Positions 8,071-16,671 of a stretch of DNA of 64,000 bases are shown piece after piece. How positions within the stretch are numbered: the stretch's first letter is position 1; the number at the start of each line of letters is the position of its first letter. The DNA is taken from assembly GCF_003116015.1 (NCBI RefSeq), contig NZ_LGQZ01000002.1, forward strand, positions 37,989 to 101,988, written 5' to 3'. The notes below the pieces were generated by a model, which was given only the letters and a program-made list of their open reading frames with translations, was not told the DNA's origin and did not search any database. The DNA is from Azospirillum sp. TSO22-1. GTDB taxonomy: Bacteria; Pseudomonadota; Alphaproteobacteria; Azospirillales; Azospirillaceae. The position numbers were made by a program, and so were the translations under genes.

Positions 8071-9045
8071 ATGACGCGGTTCACGCTGACGCTGGCGGCG
8101 CTGCTCGCCTGGATCCCGGCCGCCGGCGCGCAGGAGTTCGCGCCGGCCGTCGTCTACGACATGGGCGGCAAGTTCGACAAATCCTTCAACGAGGCGGCCT
8201 ACGTCGGCGCCGAAAAGTTCAGGAAGGACACCGGCGTCGCCTACCGCGACTTCGAGGTGACCAACGAGGCGCAGCGCGAGCAGGCCCTGCGCACCATGGC
8301 GCGGCGCGGCGCGACCGTCGTGGTCGGCCTCGGATTCGCGCAGGCGGCCCCCATGGAGAAGGTCGCGCGCGAGTTCCCCAACACCAGGTTCTGCCTGATC
8401 GACGAGAAGCTCGACGCGCCCAACGTGCAGTCCGTCACCTTCAAGGAGGAGGAGGGCTCGTTCCTCGTCGGCCTCCTGGCGGCGATGGCCTCGAAGACCG
8501 GCAAGGTCGGCTTCGTCGGCGGCATGGACGTGCCGCTGATCCGCAACTTCCTCACCGGCTACGAGCAGGGGGTGAAGCACGCCAATGCCGGGGCGGAGGT
8601 GTTCGTCAACATGACCGGCACCACGCCCGCCGCCTGGAACGACCCGACGCGCGGCGCGGAACTGGCCAAGAGCCAGTTCGGCCGCGGCGCCGACGTGGTC
8701 TACGCCGCTGCCGGCGCCACCGGCCTGGGCGTGCTGCAGGCGGCGGCGGATGCCGGCAAGCTGGGCGTCGGCGTGGATTCGAACCAGAACCACCTGCACC
8801 CCGGCAAGGTGCTGACCTCCATGGTCAAGCGCGTGGACGGCGCGGTCTACGCCTGCTTCAAGGACGCCCGCGAGGGCACCTGGAAGGCGGGGCACCGCGT
8901 GCTCGGCCTCAAGGAGGACGGCGTGGCCTGGGCGCTCGACGACAACAACCGGGCGCTGATCACGCCGGAGATGCAGAAGGCGGTGGACGAGGCGCGCGCC
9001 CGGATCGTCGCCGGCTCGCTGGCCGTGAAGCCGTACAGGCCGTGA
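8071..9045 (+). CDS. BMP-family ABC transporter substrate-binding protein (nucleoside-type)
   Basis: This 324-residue secreted protein belongs to the Bmp/Med family (PnrA, TmpC), which bind purine nucleosides in the periplasm. An N-terminal signal peptide (MTRFTLTLAALLAWIPAAGAQ) precedes VVYDMGGKFDKSFNEAAY, the family hallmark. The DKSFN loop and later VGVDSNQNHLHPGKVLTSMVK are conserved. The frame could open as far back as 8020, but GAGGAGG at 8054-8060 supports the ATG at 8071 or the GTG at 8068. It heads an operon with its ATPase and two permeases and then purine-nucleoside phosphorylase, deoC and deoA, which strengthens the nucleoside assignment. Confidence 0.9.
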   Translation: MTRFTLTLAALLAWIPAAGAQEFAPAVVYDMGGKFDKSFNEAAYVGAEKFRKDTGVAYRDFEVTNEAQREQALRTMARRGATVVVGLGFAQAAPMEKVAREFPNTRFCLIDEKLDAPNVQSVTFKEEEGSFLVGLLAAMASKTGKVGFVGGMDVPLIRNFLTGYEQGVKHANAGAEVFVNMTGTTPAAWNDPTRGAELAKSQFGRGADVVYAAAGATGLGVLQAAADAGKLGVGVDSNQNHLHPGKVLTSMVKRVDGAVYACFKDAREGTWKAGHRVLGLKEDGVAWALDDNNRALITPEMQKAVDEARARIVAGSLAVKPYRP

Positions 9046-9066
9046 GCCGCCTTGCCCCCTCCCTGA

Positions 9067-9134
9067 CCCTCCCCCGCTTCGCAGGGGAGGGAATTGACGG
9101 CGACAGACCCCCTCCCCTGCGAAGCGGGGGAGGG
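9067..9134. repeat. Perfect 25-bp inverted repeat (dispersed palindromic element)
   Basis: Two 25-base arms (9067-9091 and 9110-9134) are exact reverse complements around an 18-base loop. The arms have the core CCGCTTCGCAGGGG. The element fills most of the gap between the substrate-binding-protein and ATPase genes. In RNA it would form a very stable stem that could slow 3' exonucleases and raise the level of the binding-protein message relative to the rest of the operon; this is inference from REP-like elements. Confidence 0.85.
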
Positions 9135-9154
9135 ATGGGGTGGGGGCACCACGG

Positions 9155-10639
9155 ATGACCGCCCCTGCACTGGAAGTCGTCGGCGTCGACAAGTGGTTCG
9201 GCGCCAACCACGCCAACCGCGCGGTGTCGTTCGCGGTGGCCAAGGGGACGATCCACGGCATCGTCGGCGAGAACGGCGCCGGCAAGTCCACCATCATGAA
9301 CGTCGTCTACGGCACGCTGACGCCCGACGCCGGCACGGTGCGCCTGGACGGCCGCGATGCCCGCATCGCCAGCCCGCACGACGCCATCGCCCTGGGCGTC
9401 GGCATGGTGCACCAGCACTTCATGCTGGTGGAGCCCTTCACCGCGCTGGAGAACGTGCTGTTGGGCTTCGAGGGCGGCGCCACGCTCGCCCCCGGCCTCG
9501 GGCGCGCCCGCGCCGGGCTGGAGCGGCTGGCCCGCGAGTACGGCCTGGAGGTCGACCTCGACCGCCCGGTCGGCGAGCTGCCGGTGGGCGCGCAGCAGCG
9601 CGTCGAGATCCTCAAGGCGCTGCACCGCGGCGCCGACCTGCTGATCCTCGACGAGCCGACCGGCGTGCTGACCCCGCAGGAGACGGCGCACCTCTTCCGC
9701 ATCCTCCGGGCGCTGAAGGCGCAGGGCAAGACGGTGGTGATCATCACCCACAAGCTGCGCGAGATCATGGAGCTGACCGACGCGGTCACCGTGATGCGCC
9801 GCGGCGAGGTGGTCGCCACCCTCCCCACCGCCGAGACCGACGCCGCCGGCCTCGCCGAGCGGATGGTCGGCCGCCCGGTGCTGCTGCGCGTCGACAAGCC
9901 CCCCGCCACCCCCGGCGCCCCGGTGCTGGAGGTCTCCGGCCTGCGCGTCGGCGCCGCGGTCAAGGGCATCGACCTCACCGTCCGCGCCGGCGAGATCGTC
10001 GGCGTCGCCGGCGTCTCCGGCAACGGCCAGTCGGAGCTGCTGGAGGCGCTGGCCGGCACGCGTCCGTTCGAGGGCACGGTGCGCCTGTCCGGCCACGGCC
10101 GCGGCCACGTGCCGGAGGACCGTCAGAAGGTCGGCCTCGTCACCGGTTTCGCCGCCTACGAGAACGCCGTGCTCGGCCAGCAGTCCGACCCGGCGCTCAC
10201 CCGCCGCGGCCTGTTCGACTGGCGCGAGGCCCGCGCCCGCTGCGCCCGCGCCATGGCCGCCTACGACGTCCGCCCCGCCGACCCGGAGCTGCGCACCGCG
10301 GGCTTTTCCGGCGGCAACCAGCAGAAGCTGGTGCTGGCCCGCGAGATCGAGGGCGACCCCGATCTGTTGCTGGTCGGCCAACCGACCCGCGGCGTCGACA
10401 TCGGCGCCATCGAGTTCATCCACCGCCGCCTCGTGGCGCTGCGCGACGCCGGCACGGCGATCCTGCTGGTCTCGGCCGAGCTGGACGAGATCCGCGCGCT
10501 GTCCGACCGCATCCTGGTGATGTGCGCCGGCCGCATCGTCGGCGAGGTGCCGCCGGACACCGACGAGCGGACGCTGGGGCTGATGATGGCAGGGGTTGAC
10601 CCGAGCGGAGGACCCCACTCATCCCAACGGTCGGCTTGA
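9155..10639 (+). CDS. Nucleoside ABC transporter ATP-binding protein (two ABC domains)
   Basis: The 494-residue protein carries two tandem nucleotide-binding domains, as in YufO/NupB and sugar-type ATPases. The first has Walker A GENGAGKST, signature region VGAQQRVEI and Walker B LLILDEPT. The second has a degenerate Walker A GVSGNGQSE, signature FSGGNQQKLVLARE and Walker B LLLVGQPTRGVD. Only the first site looks fully competent, as is usual in this family. The ATG at 9155 is chosen; a GTG at 9140 is in frame but lies next to the palindrome. The last 40 bases are crossed by spurious upstream extensions of the hemolysin III frame. Confidence 0.9.
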   Translation: MTAPALEVVGVDKWFGANHANRAVSFAVAKGTIHGIVGENGAGKSTIMNVVYGTLTPDAGTVRLDGRDARIASPHDAIALGVGMVHQHFMLVEPFTALENVLLGFEGGATLAPGLGRARAGLERLAREYGLEVDLDRPVGELPVGAQQRVEILKALHRGADLLILDEPTGVLTPQETAHLFRILRALKAQGKTVVIITHKLREIMELTDAVTVMRRGEVVATLPTAETDAAGLAERMVGRPVLLRVDKPPATPGAPVLEVSGLRVGAAVKGIDLTVRAGEIVGVAGVSGNGQSELLEALAGTRPFEGTVRLSGHGRGHVPEDRQKVGLVTGFAAYENAVLGQQSDPALTRRGLFDWREARARCARAMAAYDVRPADPELRTAGFSGGNQQKLVLAREIEGDPDLLLVGQPTRGVDIGAIEFIHRRLVALRDAGTAILLVSAELDEIRALSDRILVMCAGRIVGEVPPDTDERTLGLMMAGVDPSGGPHSSQRSA

Positions 10640-10688
10640 CGCTTGCGTCACCCGCGACAGCTCCCTTACGGTCAACCGGGAGGCGCGC

Positions 10689-11318
10689 ATGCGGGCACTG
10701 CGGGAACGGCGGGTGGACCTGACCATCCAGACCAGCGGCTTGGCGGCCAGCATCGTGGCCGGGGCCATCCTGATCACCTGGACGGTCCAGGCCGGCAGCG
10801 CCGGGGCCGCGGTGGCCGCGGGGGTGTACGGGGCGTCGCTGGTGGCGATGTTCGCCTGCTCGACGCTGTACGCCGCGGCGACGGCGCCGCGCCGCAAGGC
10901 GGTGCTGCGCGTCTTCGACCATTCCGCCATCTTCCTGCTGATCGCCGGCACCTACACGCCGTTCTGCGCGCTGGTGGTCGGCGGCTGGCGCGGCTTCGGG
11001 CTGCTCGCCGCGGTCTGGCTGGTCGCGGCGCTCGGCATCCTGCTGAAGGTCCTGTTCCGCCACCGGCCCGAGGCGGTGACGGTGGTGCTTTACGTGGCGC
11101 TCGGCTGGGCCGGAGTCGTGCAGCTCGACGCCGTCATCGAGCGGCTGTCGTCCGGCGCGCTGACGCTGCTGATGGCGGGCGGGGTGATCTACACCGCCGG
11201 CGTGCCGGTGCACCTGCGCGACTCGATCCCCTACAACCAGGCGATCTGGCACGGCTGCGTCTTCGCCGCCGCGGCCTGCCACTACGCCGCGGTGGTGCTG
11301 GCGCTGGCCGCCGCCTGA
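10689..11318 (+). CDS. Hemolysin III / PAQR-family membrane protein
   Basis: A 209-residue, seven-span membrane protein of the hemolysin III (TrhA, YqfA) branch of the PAQR superfamily. Conserved polar residues seen are the FDHSAIFLLIAGTYTPF segment and the C-terminal WHGCVFAAAACH pair of histidines, which form the putative metal site. Function in bacteria is unsettled: membrane-energy or lipid homeostasis, or an unproven hydrolase. The ATG at 10689 is chosen because GGGAGG sits 6 bases before it; the longer frame needs a TTG. The gene is inserted between the ATPase and permease genes of the nucleoside transporter on the same strand. Confidence 0.85.
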   Translation: MRALRERRVDLTIQTSGLAASIVAGAILITWTVQAGSAGAAVAAGVYGASLVAMFACSTLYAAATAPRRKAVLRVFDHSAIFLLIAGTYTPFCALVVGGWRGFGLLAAVWLVAALGILLKVLFRHRPEAVTVVLYVALGWAGVVQLDAVIERLSSGALTLLMAGGVIYTAGVPVHLRDSIPYNQAIWHGCVFAAAACHYAAVVLALAAA

Positions 11319-11402
11319 GGAGTCCGTCGGCTGCGGCTCGCCGCTTGCCTTGCGCACCGCGGCGGGGCACCTTCCCGAGCGGGGGCGTGACCGGGGGGCG
11401 GT

Positions 11403-12527
11403 ATGGTGGGCGAAGCGCGGGGGAGCGGCGGACGGCCGCCCGGCACGGTGCCGGGCTGGGTCGGCCGTGCCCTGCTGCCGGCGCTGAACCTCGCCGCGGC
11501 GCTGCTGCTTTCCGGCCTCGTGGTCGCCGGCATCGGCGAGAGCCCGCTGGCCGCGCTGAAGGTGCTGGCCTACGGCGCCTTCGGCTACCCCGAGGCGGTC
11601 GGCTTCACGCTGTACTACGCCACCAACTTCATCTTCACCGGGCTGGCGGTGGCGGTCGCCTTCCACGCCGGGCTGTTCAACATCGGCGGGGAGGGGCAGG
11701 CGACGCTGGGCGGCCTCGGCGCCGGGCTGGTCGGGCTGGCGCTGACCGGCTGGCCGTGGCCGGCGGCGGCGCTGCTGGGCATCGCCGCGTCGGCCGGGTT
11801 CGGCGCCGCCTGGGCGTTCCTGCCCGGCTGGCTGCAGGCGAAGCGCGGCAGCCACATCGTCATCACCACCATCATGTTCAACGTCATCGCCGCCTCGCTG
11901 ATGACCTGGCTGATGGTCGACGTTCTCATCAAGCCCGGCCAGCAGAGCCCCGAATCGCGCGACTTCGCACCGGAGACGTGGCTGCCCGCCATGGACGCGA
12001 TGCTGGCCCCGCTTGGGCTGGCGCTGCCGTCCTCGCCGCTCAACCTTTCCTTCCCGTGGGCGCTGGCGTGCTGCGGGATCGTCTACGTCCTGGTCTGGCA
12101 CACCCGCTGGGGCTTCGAGCTGCGCGTGACCGGCCAGAACGAGCGCGCCGCGGTCTACGCCGGCATCCGCCCGGCGCGCATCGTCGTCACCGCCATGCTG
12201 CTGTCCGGCGCGCTGGCCGGCTTCGTCGGGCTCAACGAGATCCTCGGCGTGCAGCACCGGCTGCTGCTGAACTTCACCGGCGGCGTCGGCTTCGTCGGCA
12301 TCGCGGTGGCGCTGATGGGGCGCAACCACCCGGTCGGCATCGTGCTGGCGGCGCTGCTGTTCGGCGCGCTGTACCAGGGCGGCACCGAGCTGTCGTTCGA
12401 GTTCCAGACCATCACGCGCGAGCTGGTGGTGGTCATCCAGGGCCTCGTCATCCTGTTCGCCGGCGCGCTGGAGCATCTGTTCCGCCGCCGCGCCGAGGCG
12501 CTGTTCCGCAGGGTGGGGGCGGCATGA
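11403..12527 (+). CDS. Nucleoside ABC transporter permease (first subunit)
   Basis: A 374-residue polytopic membrane protein of the BPD_transp_2 fold, like YufP/NupP. Conserved pieces are FHAGLFNIGGEGQATLGG, the GSHIVITTIMFNVIA segment and FVGIAVALMGRNHPVGIVLAALLFGAL near the C-terminus. Together with the next gene it forms the membrane pore of the nucleoside importer. A G-run just before the ATG serves as ribosome site. Its stop overlaps the start of the second permease (ATGA). Confidence 0.9.
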   Translation: MVGEARGSGGRPPGTVPGWVGRALLPALNLAAALLLSGLVVAGIGESPLAALKVLAYGAFGYPEAVGFTLYYATNFIFTGLAVAVAFHAGLFNIGGEGQATLGGLGAGLVGLALTGWPWPAAALLGIAASAGFGAAWAFLPGWLQAKRGSHIVITTIMFNVIAASLMTWLMVDVLIKPGQQSPESRDFAPETWLPAMDAMLAPLGLALPSSPLNLSFPWALACCGIVYVLVWHTRWGFELRVTGQNERAAVYAGIRPARIVVTAMLLSGALAGFVGLNEILGVQHRLLLNFTGGVGFVGIAVALMGRNHPVGIVLAALLFGALYQGGTELSFEFQTITRELVVVIQGLVILFAGALEHLFRRRAEALFRRVGAA

Positions 12528-13453
12528 GCGAGGCGCTGACCCTCCTGCTTCTGCTCGTCGATTCCACCGTCCGGCTGGCGACGCCGCTGGTGCTGGCCGC
12601 CTTCGCCGGCCTGTACTGCGAGCGCGCCGGGGTGGTCGACGTCGGCCTGGAGGGCAAGATGCTGGCCGGCGCCTTCGCCGCCGCCGCGACCGCATACGCT
12701 ACCGGCAGCCCGTGGCTCGGCCTGCTCGCCGCCGTCGGCGCCGGGATCGCGCTGGCGCTGGTGCACGGCTTCGCCTGCGTGACGCACGCCGGCAACCAGG
12801 TGGTGTCCGGCATGGCGATCAACATCCTGGTCGCCGGCCTGGCGCCCACGCTGGCCTACGCGTGGTTCAAACAGGGCGGGCAGACGCCGCTGCTCCCCGC
12901 CTCGGCCCGCCTGCCGGACGTCCACCTGCCGGTGCCGTTGCTCGGCGATCTCAACGTGCTGATCTGGCTGACCGCGGCGGTGGTGGCGGTCACCGCCTGG
13001 ATGCTCCACCGCACCCGCTTCGGCCTGCGCCTGCGCGCGGTGGGGGAGAACCCGGCTGCGGTGGACAGCGCCGGCCTGTCGGTGGCGCGGCTGCGCTATC
13101 AGGCGCTGCTGGCCACCGGGGCGTTGACCGGCGTGGCCGGGGCCTATCTGTCGATCGCGCACGGCGCCGGCTTCGTGCGCGACATGTCGGCGGGGAAGGG
13201 GTACCTCGCCTTGGCCGCGCTGGTGTTCGGCAAGTGGCGCCCCTGGCCGACGCTGGCCGCCTGCCTGCTGTTCGCCTTCACCGACGCCGCGCAGGTGCGC
13301 CTGCAGGGCGTTGCGCTGCCGCTGATCGGCACGATTCCGGTGCAGTTCATCCAGGCGCTGCCCTATGTGCTGACCGTCCTGCTGCTCGCCGGCTTCGTCG
13401 GCCGTGCGGTGGCGCCGAAGGCGAGCGGCGTTCCCTATCTGAAGGAGCGGTGA
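12524..13453 (+). CDS. Nucleoside ABC transporter permease (second subunit)
   Basis: A 309-residue membrane protein of the same superfamily, like YufQ/NupQ. It shows FAGLYCERAGVVDVGLEGKM near the N-terminus, GNQVVSGMAINILVAGLAP in the middle and GKGYLALAALVFGKWRP near the C-terminus, all typical of this subunit. It overlaps the first permease by the ATGA junction, so the two are probably made in equal amounts. The phosphorylase gene starts 70 bases later. Confidence 0.9.
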   Translation: MSEALTLLLLLVDSTVRLATPLVLAAFAGLYCERAGVVDVGLEGKMLAGAFAAAATAYATGSPWLGLLAAVGAGIALALVHGFACVTHAGNQVVSGMAINILVAGLAPTLAYAWFKQGGQTPLLPASARLPDVHLPVPLLGDLNVLIWLTAAVVAVTAWMLHRTRFGLRLRAVGENPAAVDSAGLSVARLRYQALLATGALTGVAGAYLSIAHGAGFVRDMSAGKGYLALAALVFGKWRPWPTLAACLLFAFTDAAQVRLQGVALPLIGTIPVQFIQALPYVLTVLLLAGFVGRAVAPKASGVPYLKER

Positions 13454-13523
13454 TGGCCCCGTTGAACCGAGGGACCGCCGTGTCCGTTCATCCCCCACCG
13501 GCACCCCTGAAGGACGCCCGCGC

Positions 13524-14369
13524 ATGACCGCCGCCAAGGCCGCCGCCGAGATCCTGGCCCGCGCCCCCGGCGTGCGGCCGCGCGTCGGCATCGTGCTCGG
13601 CTCCGGCTTGGGCGGCGTCGCCGACCGGGTCGAGGGCGCCACCGCCGTCCCCTACGCCGAGCTGCCCGGCTTCCCCGTCCCGGCGGTCGAGGGCCATGCC
13701 GGCCGCCTCGTGCTCGGCACGCTGTCCGGCTGCCCGGTCGCCGTCATGCAGGGCCGCGTGCACGCCTACGAGGGCGCCGGTTTCGCCGCGCTGAAGACCG
13801 CCGTCCGCGCGCTGAAGCTCGCCGGCTGCGAGGCGCTGATGCTGACCTGCGCCGCCGGCTCGCTGCGGCGCGAGGTCGGCCCCGGCCGCCTGATGCTGAT
13901 CACCGACCACATCAACCTGCTGGGCGCCAACCCGCTGGCCGGCCCGAACGACGACGCCTTCGGCCCGCGCTTCCCCAGCCTGACCGACGCCTGGGATCCG
14001 GATCTTCGCGCCCGCCTCAAGGACCGCGCCGCCGGCCTCGGCATCCCGCTCGCCGAGGGCGTCTACGCCGCTTGCCTCGGCCCGAGCTTCGAGACGCCGG
14101 CCGAGGTGCGGATGTTGTCGGTCCTGGGGGCCGATGCCGTGGGCATGTCCACGGTTCCGGAATGCATCGTGGCGCGGCATTGCGGGCTGCGGGTCGCCGG
14201 GGTGGCGGTGATCACCAACCTCGGCGTGGGCCTGAGCGACGAACCGGTGGACCACGACCACACGCTGCGCAACGCAGCATCCGCCGCAGCCGACCTGGAG
14301 CGGCTGCTGACAGGTTTTCTTGCCGATCACGTCAACGGATGGACCGCAGGGGACGAGGCCCAGCCATGA
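13524..14369 (+). CDS. punA: Purine-nucleoside phosphorylase (trimeric, PNP type II)
   Basis: The enzyme splits inosine or guanosine (and deoxy forms) with phosphate into base and (deoxy)ribose-1-phosphate in the cytoplasm. The 281-residue protein has the PNP/MTAP pattern: phosphate loop IVLGSGLGG, GHAGRLVLG, MQGRVHAYEG, ITDHINLLGANPL, the base-site AACLGPSFETPAE and VGMSTVPE, and the AVITN strand with the purine-selecting Asn. Its position after the nucleoside transporter fits intracellular salvage. Its stop overlaps the deoC start (ATGA). Substrate preference among purines cannot be decided here. Confidence 0.92.
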   Translation: MTAAKAAAEILARAPGVRPRVGIVLGSGLGGVADRVEGATAVPYAELPGFPVPAVEGHAGRLVLGTLSGCPVAVMQGRVHAYEGAGFAALKTAVRALKLAGCEALMLTCAAGSLRREVGPGRLMLITDHINLLGANPLAGPNDDAFGPRFPSLTDAWDPDLRARLKDRAAGLGIPLAEGVYAACLGPSFETPAEVRMLSVLGADAVGMSTVPECIVARHCGLRVAGVAVITNLGVGLSDEPVDHDHTLRNAASAAADLERLLTGFLADHVNGWTAGDEAQP

Positions 14370-15193
14370 AACTGCTCGCCGAATTGCAGCTTGCCGTCGA
14401 CTCCGCCAAGGAGGCGAAGGCCACTCCCGCCCTGGCGCGCCGCGCCGTGGCGCTCCTCGACCTCACCAGCCTGAACGACGACGACACCGAGACGTCGGTC
14501 GCCGCGCTGTGCAAGCGCGCGGTGACGCCGGTCGGCCCGGTGGCGGCGGTCTGCGTCTGGCCGCGCTTCGTCAAGGCGGCGCACAAGGCGCTGAAGGGCA
14601 CGCCGGTGAAGGTCGCCACCGTGGTGAACTTCCCCGCCGGCGAGGACGACGGCGCCACCGTCGCCGCCGACACCCGCGCCGCGCTGAAGGCCGGGGCGGA
14701 CGAGATCGACGTGGTGCTGCCCTACCGCTCCTTCATCGAGGGCGCGCGCACGATGCCGAACAAGGTGCTGCACGCCTGCCGCGAGGCCTGCGGCGAGGGG
14801 GTGACCATGAAGGTGATCCTGGAATCGGGCGCCTTTCCCGACCCCGACCTGCTGGCCTGGGCCGGCCGCGACGCCATCGCCGCGGGGGCGGACTTCCTCA
14901 AGACCTCCACCGGCAAGACCAATCCGGCGGCAACGCTGGAGGCCGCCGCGCTGATGCTCCACACCATCGGGCAGACGGGGCACCCGGTCGGCTTCAAGGC
15001 GTCCGGCGGCATCCGCGACGCGGCGACCGCGGCGACCTACCTGCACCTTGCCGACGCGCTGATGGGCAAGGGCTGGGCGAAGCCCGGCTGCTTCCGCTTC
15101 GGCGCGTCGGGCCTGCTCGACTCGCTGCTGGCCGAGCTGGGCGAGGCGCCCGAGCAGGTCGCCGCAGCCCCGGAGAATATTGGGGGGTACTGA
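14366..15193 (+). CDS. deoC: Deoxyribose-phosphate aldolase
   Basis: The enzyme cleaves 2-deoxyribose-5-phosphate to acetaldehyde and glyceraldehyde-3-phosphate, feeding nucleoside sugars to glycolysis. The 275-residue TIM-barrel protein has the Schiff-base lysine in FLKTSTG, the helper lysine in VGFKASGGIRD, and the catalytic Asp region AGADEIDVVLPY. It belongs to the longer DeoC branch. It overlaps the phosphorylase gene by ATGA, and deoA follows after 6 bases. No phosphopentomutase (deoB) is seen in the window, although deoxyribose-1-phosphate made by PNP and DeoA would need it before DeoC. Confidence 0.94.
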   Translation: MKLLAELQLAVDSAKEAKATPALARRAVALLDLTSLNDDDTETSVAALCKRAVTPVGPVAAVCVWPRFVKAAHKALKGTPVKVATVVNFPAGEDDGATVAADTRAALKAGADEIDVVLPYRSFIEGARTMPNKVLHACREACGEGVTMKVILESGAFPDPDLLAWAGRDAIAAGADFLKTSTGKTNPAATLEAAALMLHTIGQTGHPVGFKASGGIRDAATAATYLHLADALMGKGWAKPGCFRFGASGLLDSLLAELGEAPEQVAAAPENIGGY

Positions 15194-15199
15194 GCGCCG

Positions 15200-16513
15200 A
15201 TGCTGCCGCAGGAGATCATCCGCCGCAAACGCGACGGCTATCCGCTGGAAGACGCTGAGATCTTCGCCTTCGTGCGGGGCCTCACCGACGGCACGGTCAG
15301 CGAGGGGCAGGCCGCCGCCTTCGCCATGGCGGTGTATTTCCGCGGCATGGGCCTGGGCGAGCGGGTGGCGCTGACCCGCGCCATGACGCGCTCCGGCCGG
15401 GTGCTCGACTGGAGGTCGCTCGACCTGCCCGGCCCGGTGCTCGACAAGCACTCCACCGGCGGCGTCGGCGACAAGGTCAGCCTGATCCTGGCGCCGGCGG
15501 TGGCGGCGTGCGGCGGCTTCGTGCCGATGGTGTCGGGGCGCGGCCTGGGGCACACCGGCGGCACGCTCGACAAGTGCGAGAGCATCCCTGGCTACGCGGC
15601 CAAGCCCGACGTGGCGACCCTTCAGCGCGTGGTCCGCGAGGTCGGCTGCGCCGTGGTCGGCGCCACCGACGACGTGGCGCCCGCCGACCGCCGGCTCTAC
15701 GCGGTGCGCGACGTGACGGCGACCGTCGAGTCGCTCGACCTCATCACCGCCTCGATCCTGTCGAAGAAGCTGGCGGCCGGGCTGGACGGCCTGGTGATGG
15801 ACGTGAAGTGGGGCTCCGGTGCTTTCATGACGACGCTGGACGACGCCGAGGCCCTGGCCGAGAGCATCGTCACCGTGGCGACCGGCGCCGAGCTGGTGGC
15901 GCGCGCGCTGCTGACCGACATGAACGAGGTGCTGGGCATCAGCGCCGGCAACGCGCTGGAGGTGCGCGAGGCGCTGGCTTTCCTGCGCGGCGAGCCAGTG
16001 GACCCGCGCCTCTACGAGGTCACCGCCGAACTGACTGCCGAGTTGCTGAAGGTGGGCGACCTCGTGCCCGACGTGGCCGAGGGCCGCCGCCGCTTCGACC
16101 ACGCCATCCGCAGCGGCGCCGCCGCCGAGCGCTTCGCCCGCATGGTCGTCGCGCTCGGCGGCCCCACCGATCTGCTGGAGGCGCCCGACCGTCACCTCGC
16201 CGCCGCTCCCGTCCGGCGCGCCGTGCCGCCGCCGCGCCGCGGCGTGGTGGCCGCCATCGACACCCGCGCGCTGGGCGTCGCGGTCATCGCGCTGGGCGGC
16301 GGCCGCACCCGGGTGGCCGACCCGGTGGACCCGGCGGTCGGCCTGGACTCGATCGCCGGCCTCGGCGAGGCGGTGGACGGCGAGCGTCCCCTCGCCGTCG
16401 TGCACGCCCGCACCGGCTCCGACGCCGACCGCGCCGCCACCGCGGTGCAGGCCGCCTTCACCGTCGCCGACACCGCCCCGGCGCGCGGCCCGCTGGTGGC
16501 CATGAGGATCTGA
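15200..16513 (+). CDS. deoA: Thymidine phosphorylase
   Basis: The enzyme converts thymidine (and deoxyuridine) plus phosphate to base and deoxyribose-1-phosphate. The 437-residue protein has the N-terminal helical domain (EIIRRKRDGYPL), the phosphate-binding KHSTGGVGDK loop, the family signature SGRGLGHTGGTLDK, and SILSKKLAAGLDGLVMDVK, followed by a C-terminal PYNP domain. It is the last gene of the nucleoside operon; the large palindromic repeat right after it probably marks the operon end. Confidence 0.95.
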   Translation: MLPQEIIRRKRDGYPLEDAEIFAFVRGLTDGTVSEGQAAAFAMAVYFRGMGLGERVALTRAMTRSGRVLDWRSLDLPGPVLDKHSTGGVGDKVSLILAPAVAACGGFVPMVSGRGLGHTGGTLDKCESIPGYAAKPDVATLQRVVREVGCAVVGATDDVAPADRRLYAVRDVTATVESLDLITASILSKKLAAGLDGLVMDVKWGSGAFMTTLDDAEALAESIVTVATGAELVARALLTDMNEVLGISAGNALEVREALAFLRGEPVDPRLYEVTAELTAELLKVGDLVPDVAEGRRRFDHAIRSGAAAERFARMVVALGGPTDLLEAPDRHLAAAPVRRAVPPPRRGVVAAIDTRALGVAVIALGGGRTRVADPVDPAVGLDSIAGLGEAVDGERPLAVVHARTGSDADRAATAVQAAFTVADTAPARGPLVAMRI

Positions 16514-16538
16514 GCGGTGGGGGAGGGTGTCATTCTTC

Positions 16539-16665
16539 CCCTCTCCCGTCCCGGGAGAGGGTGGCCGCGCAGCGGCCGGGTGAGGGTGCAATCAAGGATC
16601 CTTGGACTTGCCCTCACCCTCCCACGCTCCGCGTGGGCCCCTCCCTCTCCCGGGACGGGAGAGGG
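16539..16665. repeat. 127-bp dispersed palindromic element, 23-bp perfect outer arms
   Basis: The outer arms at 16539-16561 and 16643-16665 are exact 23-base reverse complements with the core CTCTCCCG, and each arm is itself nearly palindromic. Inside, GGGTGAGGG pairs with CCCTCACCC, and the centre AAGGATCCTT is a small palindrome. The right arm belongs to the same family as the hairpin at 42640-42689. Its GGGAGAGGG also acts as the likely ribosome binding site of the next gene. Confidence 0.85.
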
Positions 16666-16671
16666 ATCCGC

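Noticed and set aside
10643..12523. A long upstream extension of the second nucleoside permease frame
   Set aside because: The extension runs out of frame through the hemolysin III and first permease genes and is low-complexity; the permease starts at 12524.
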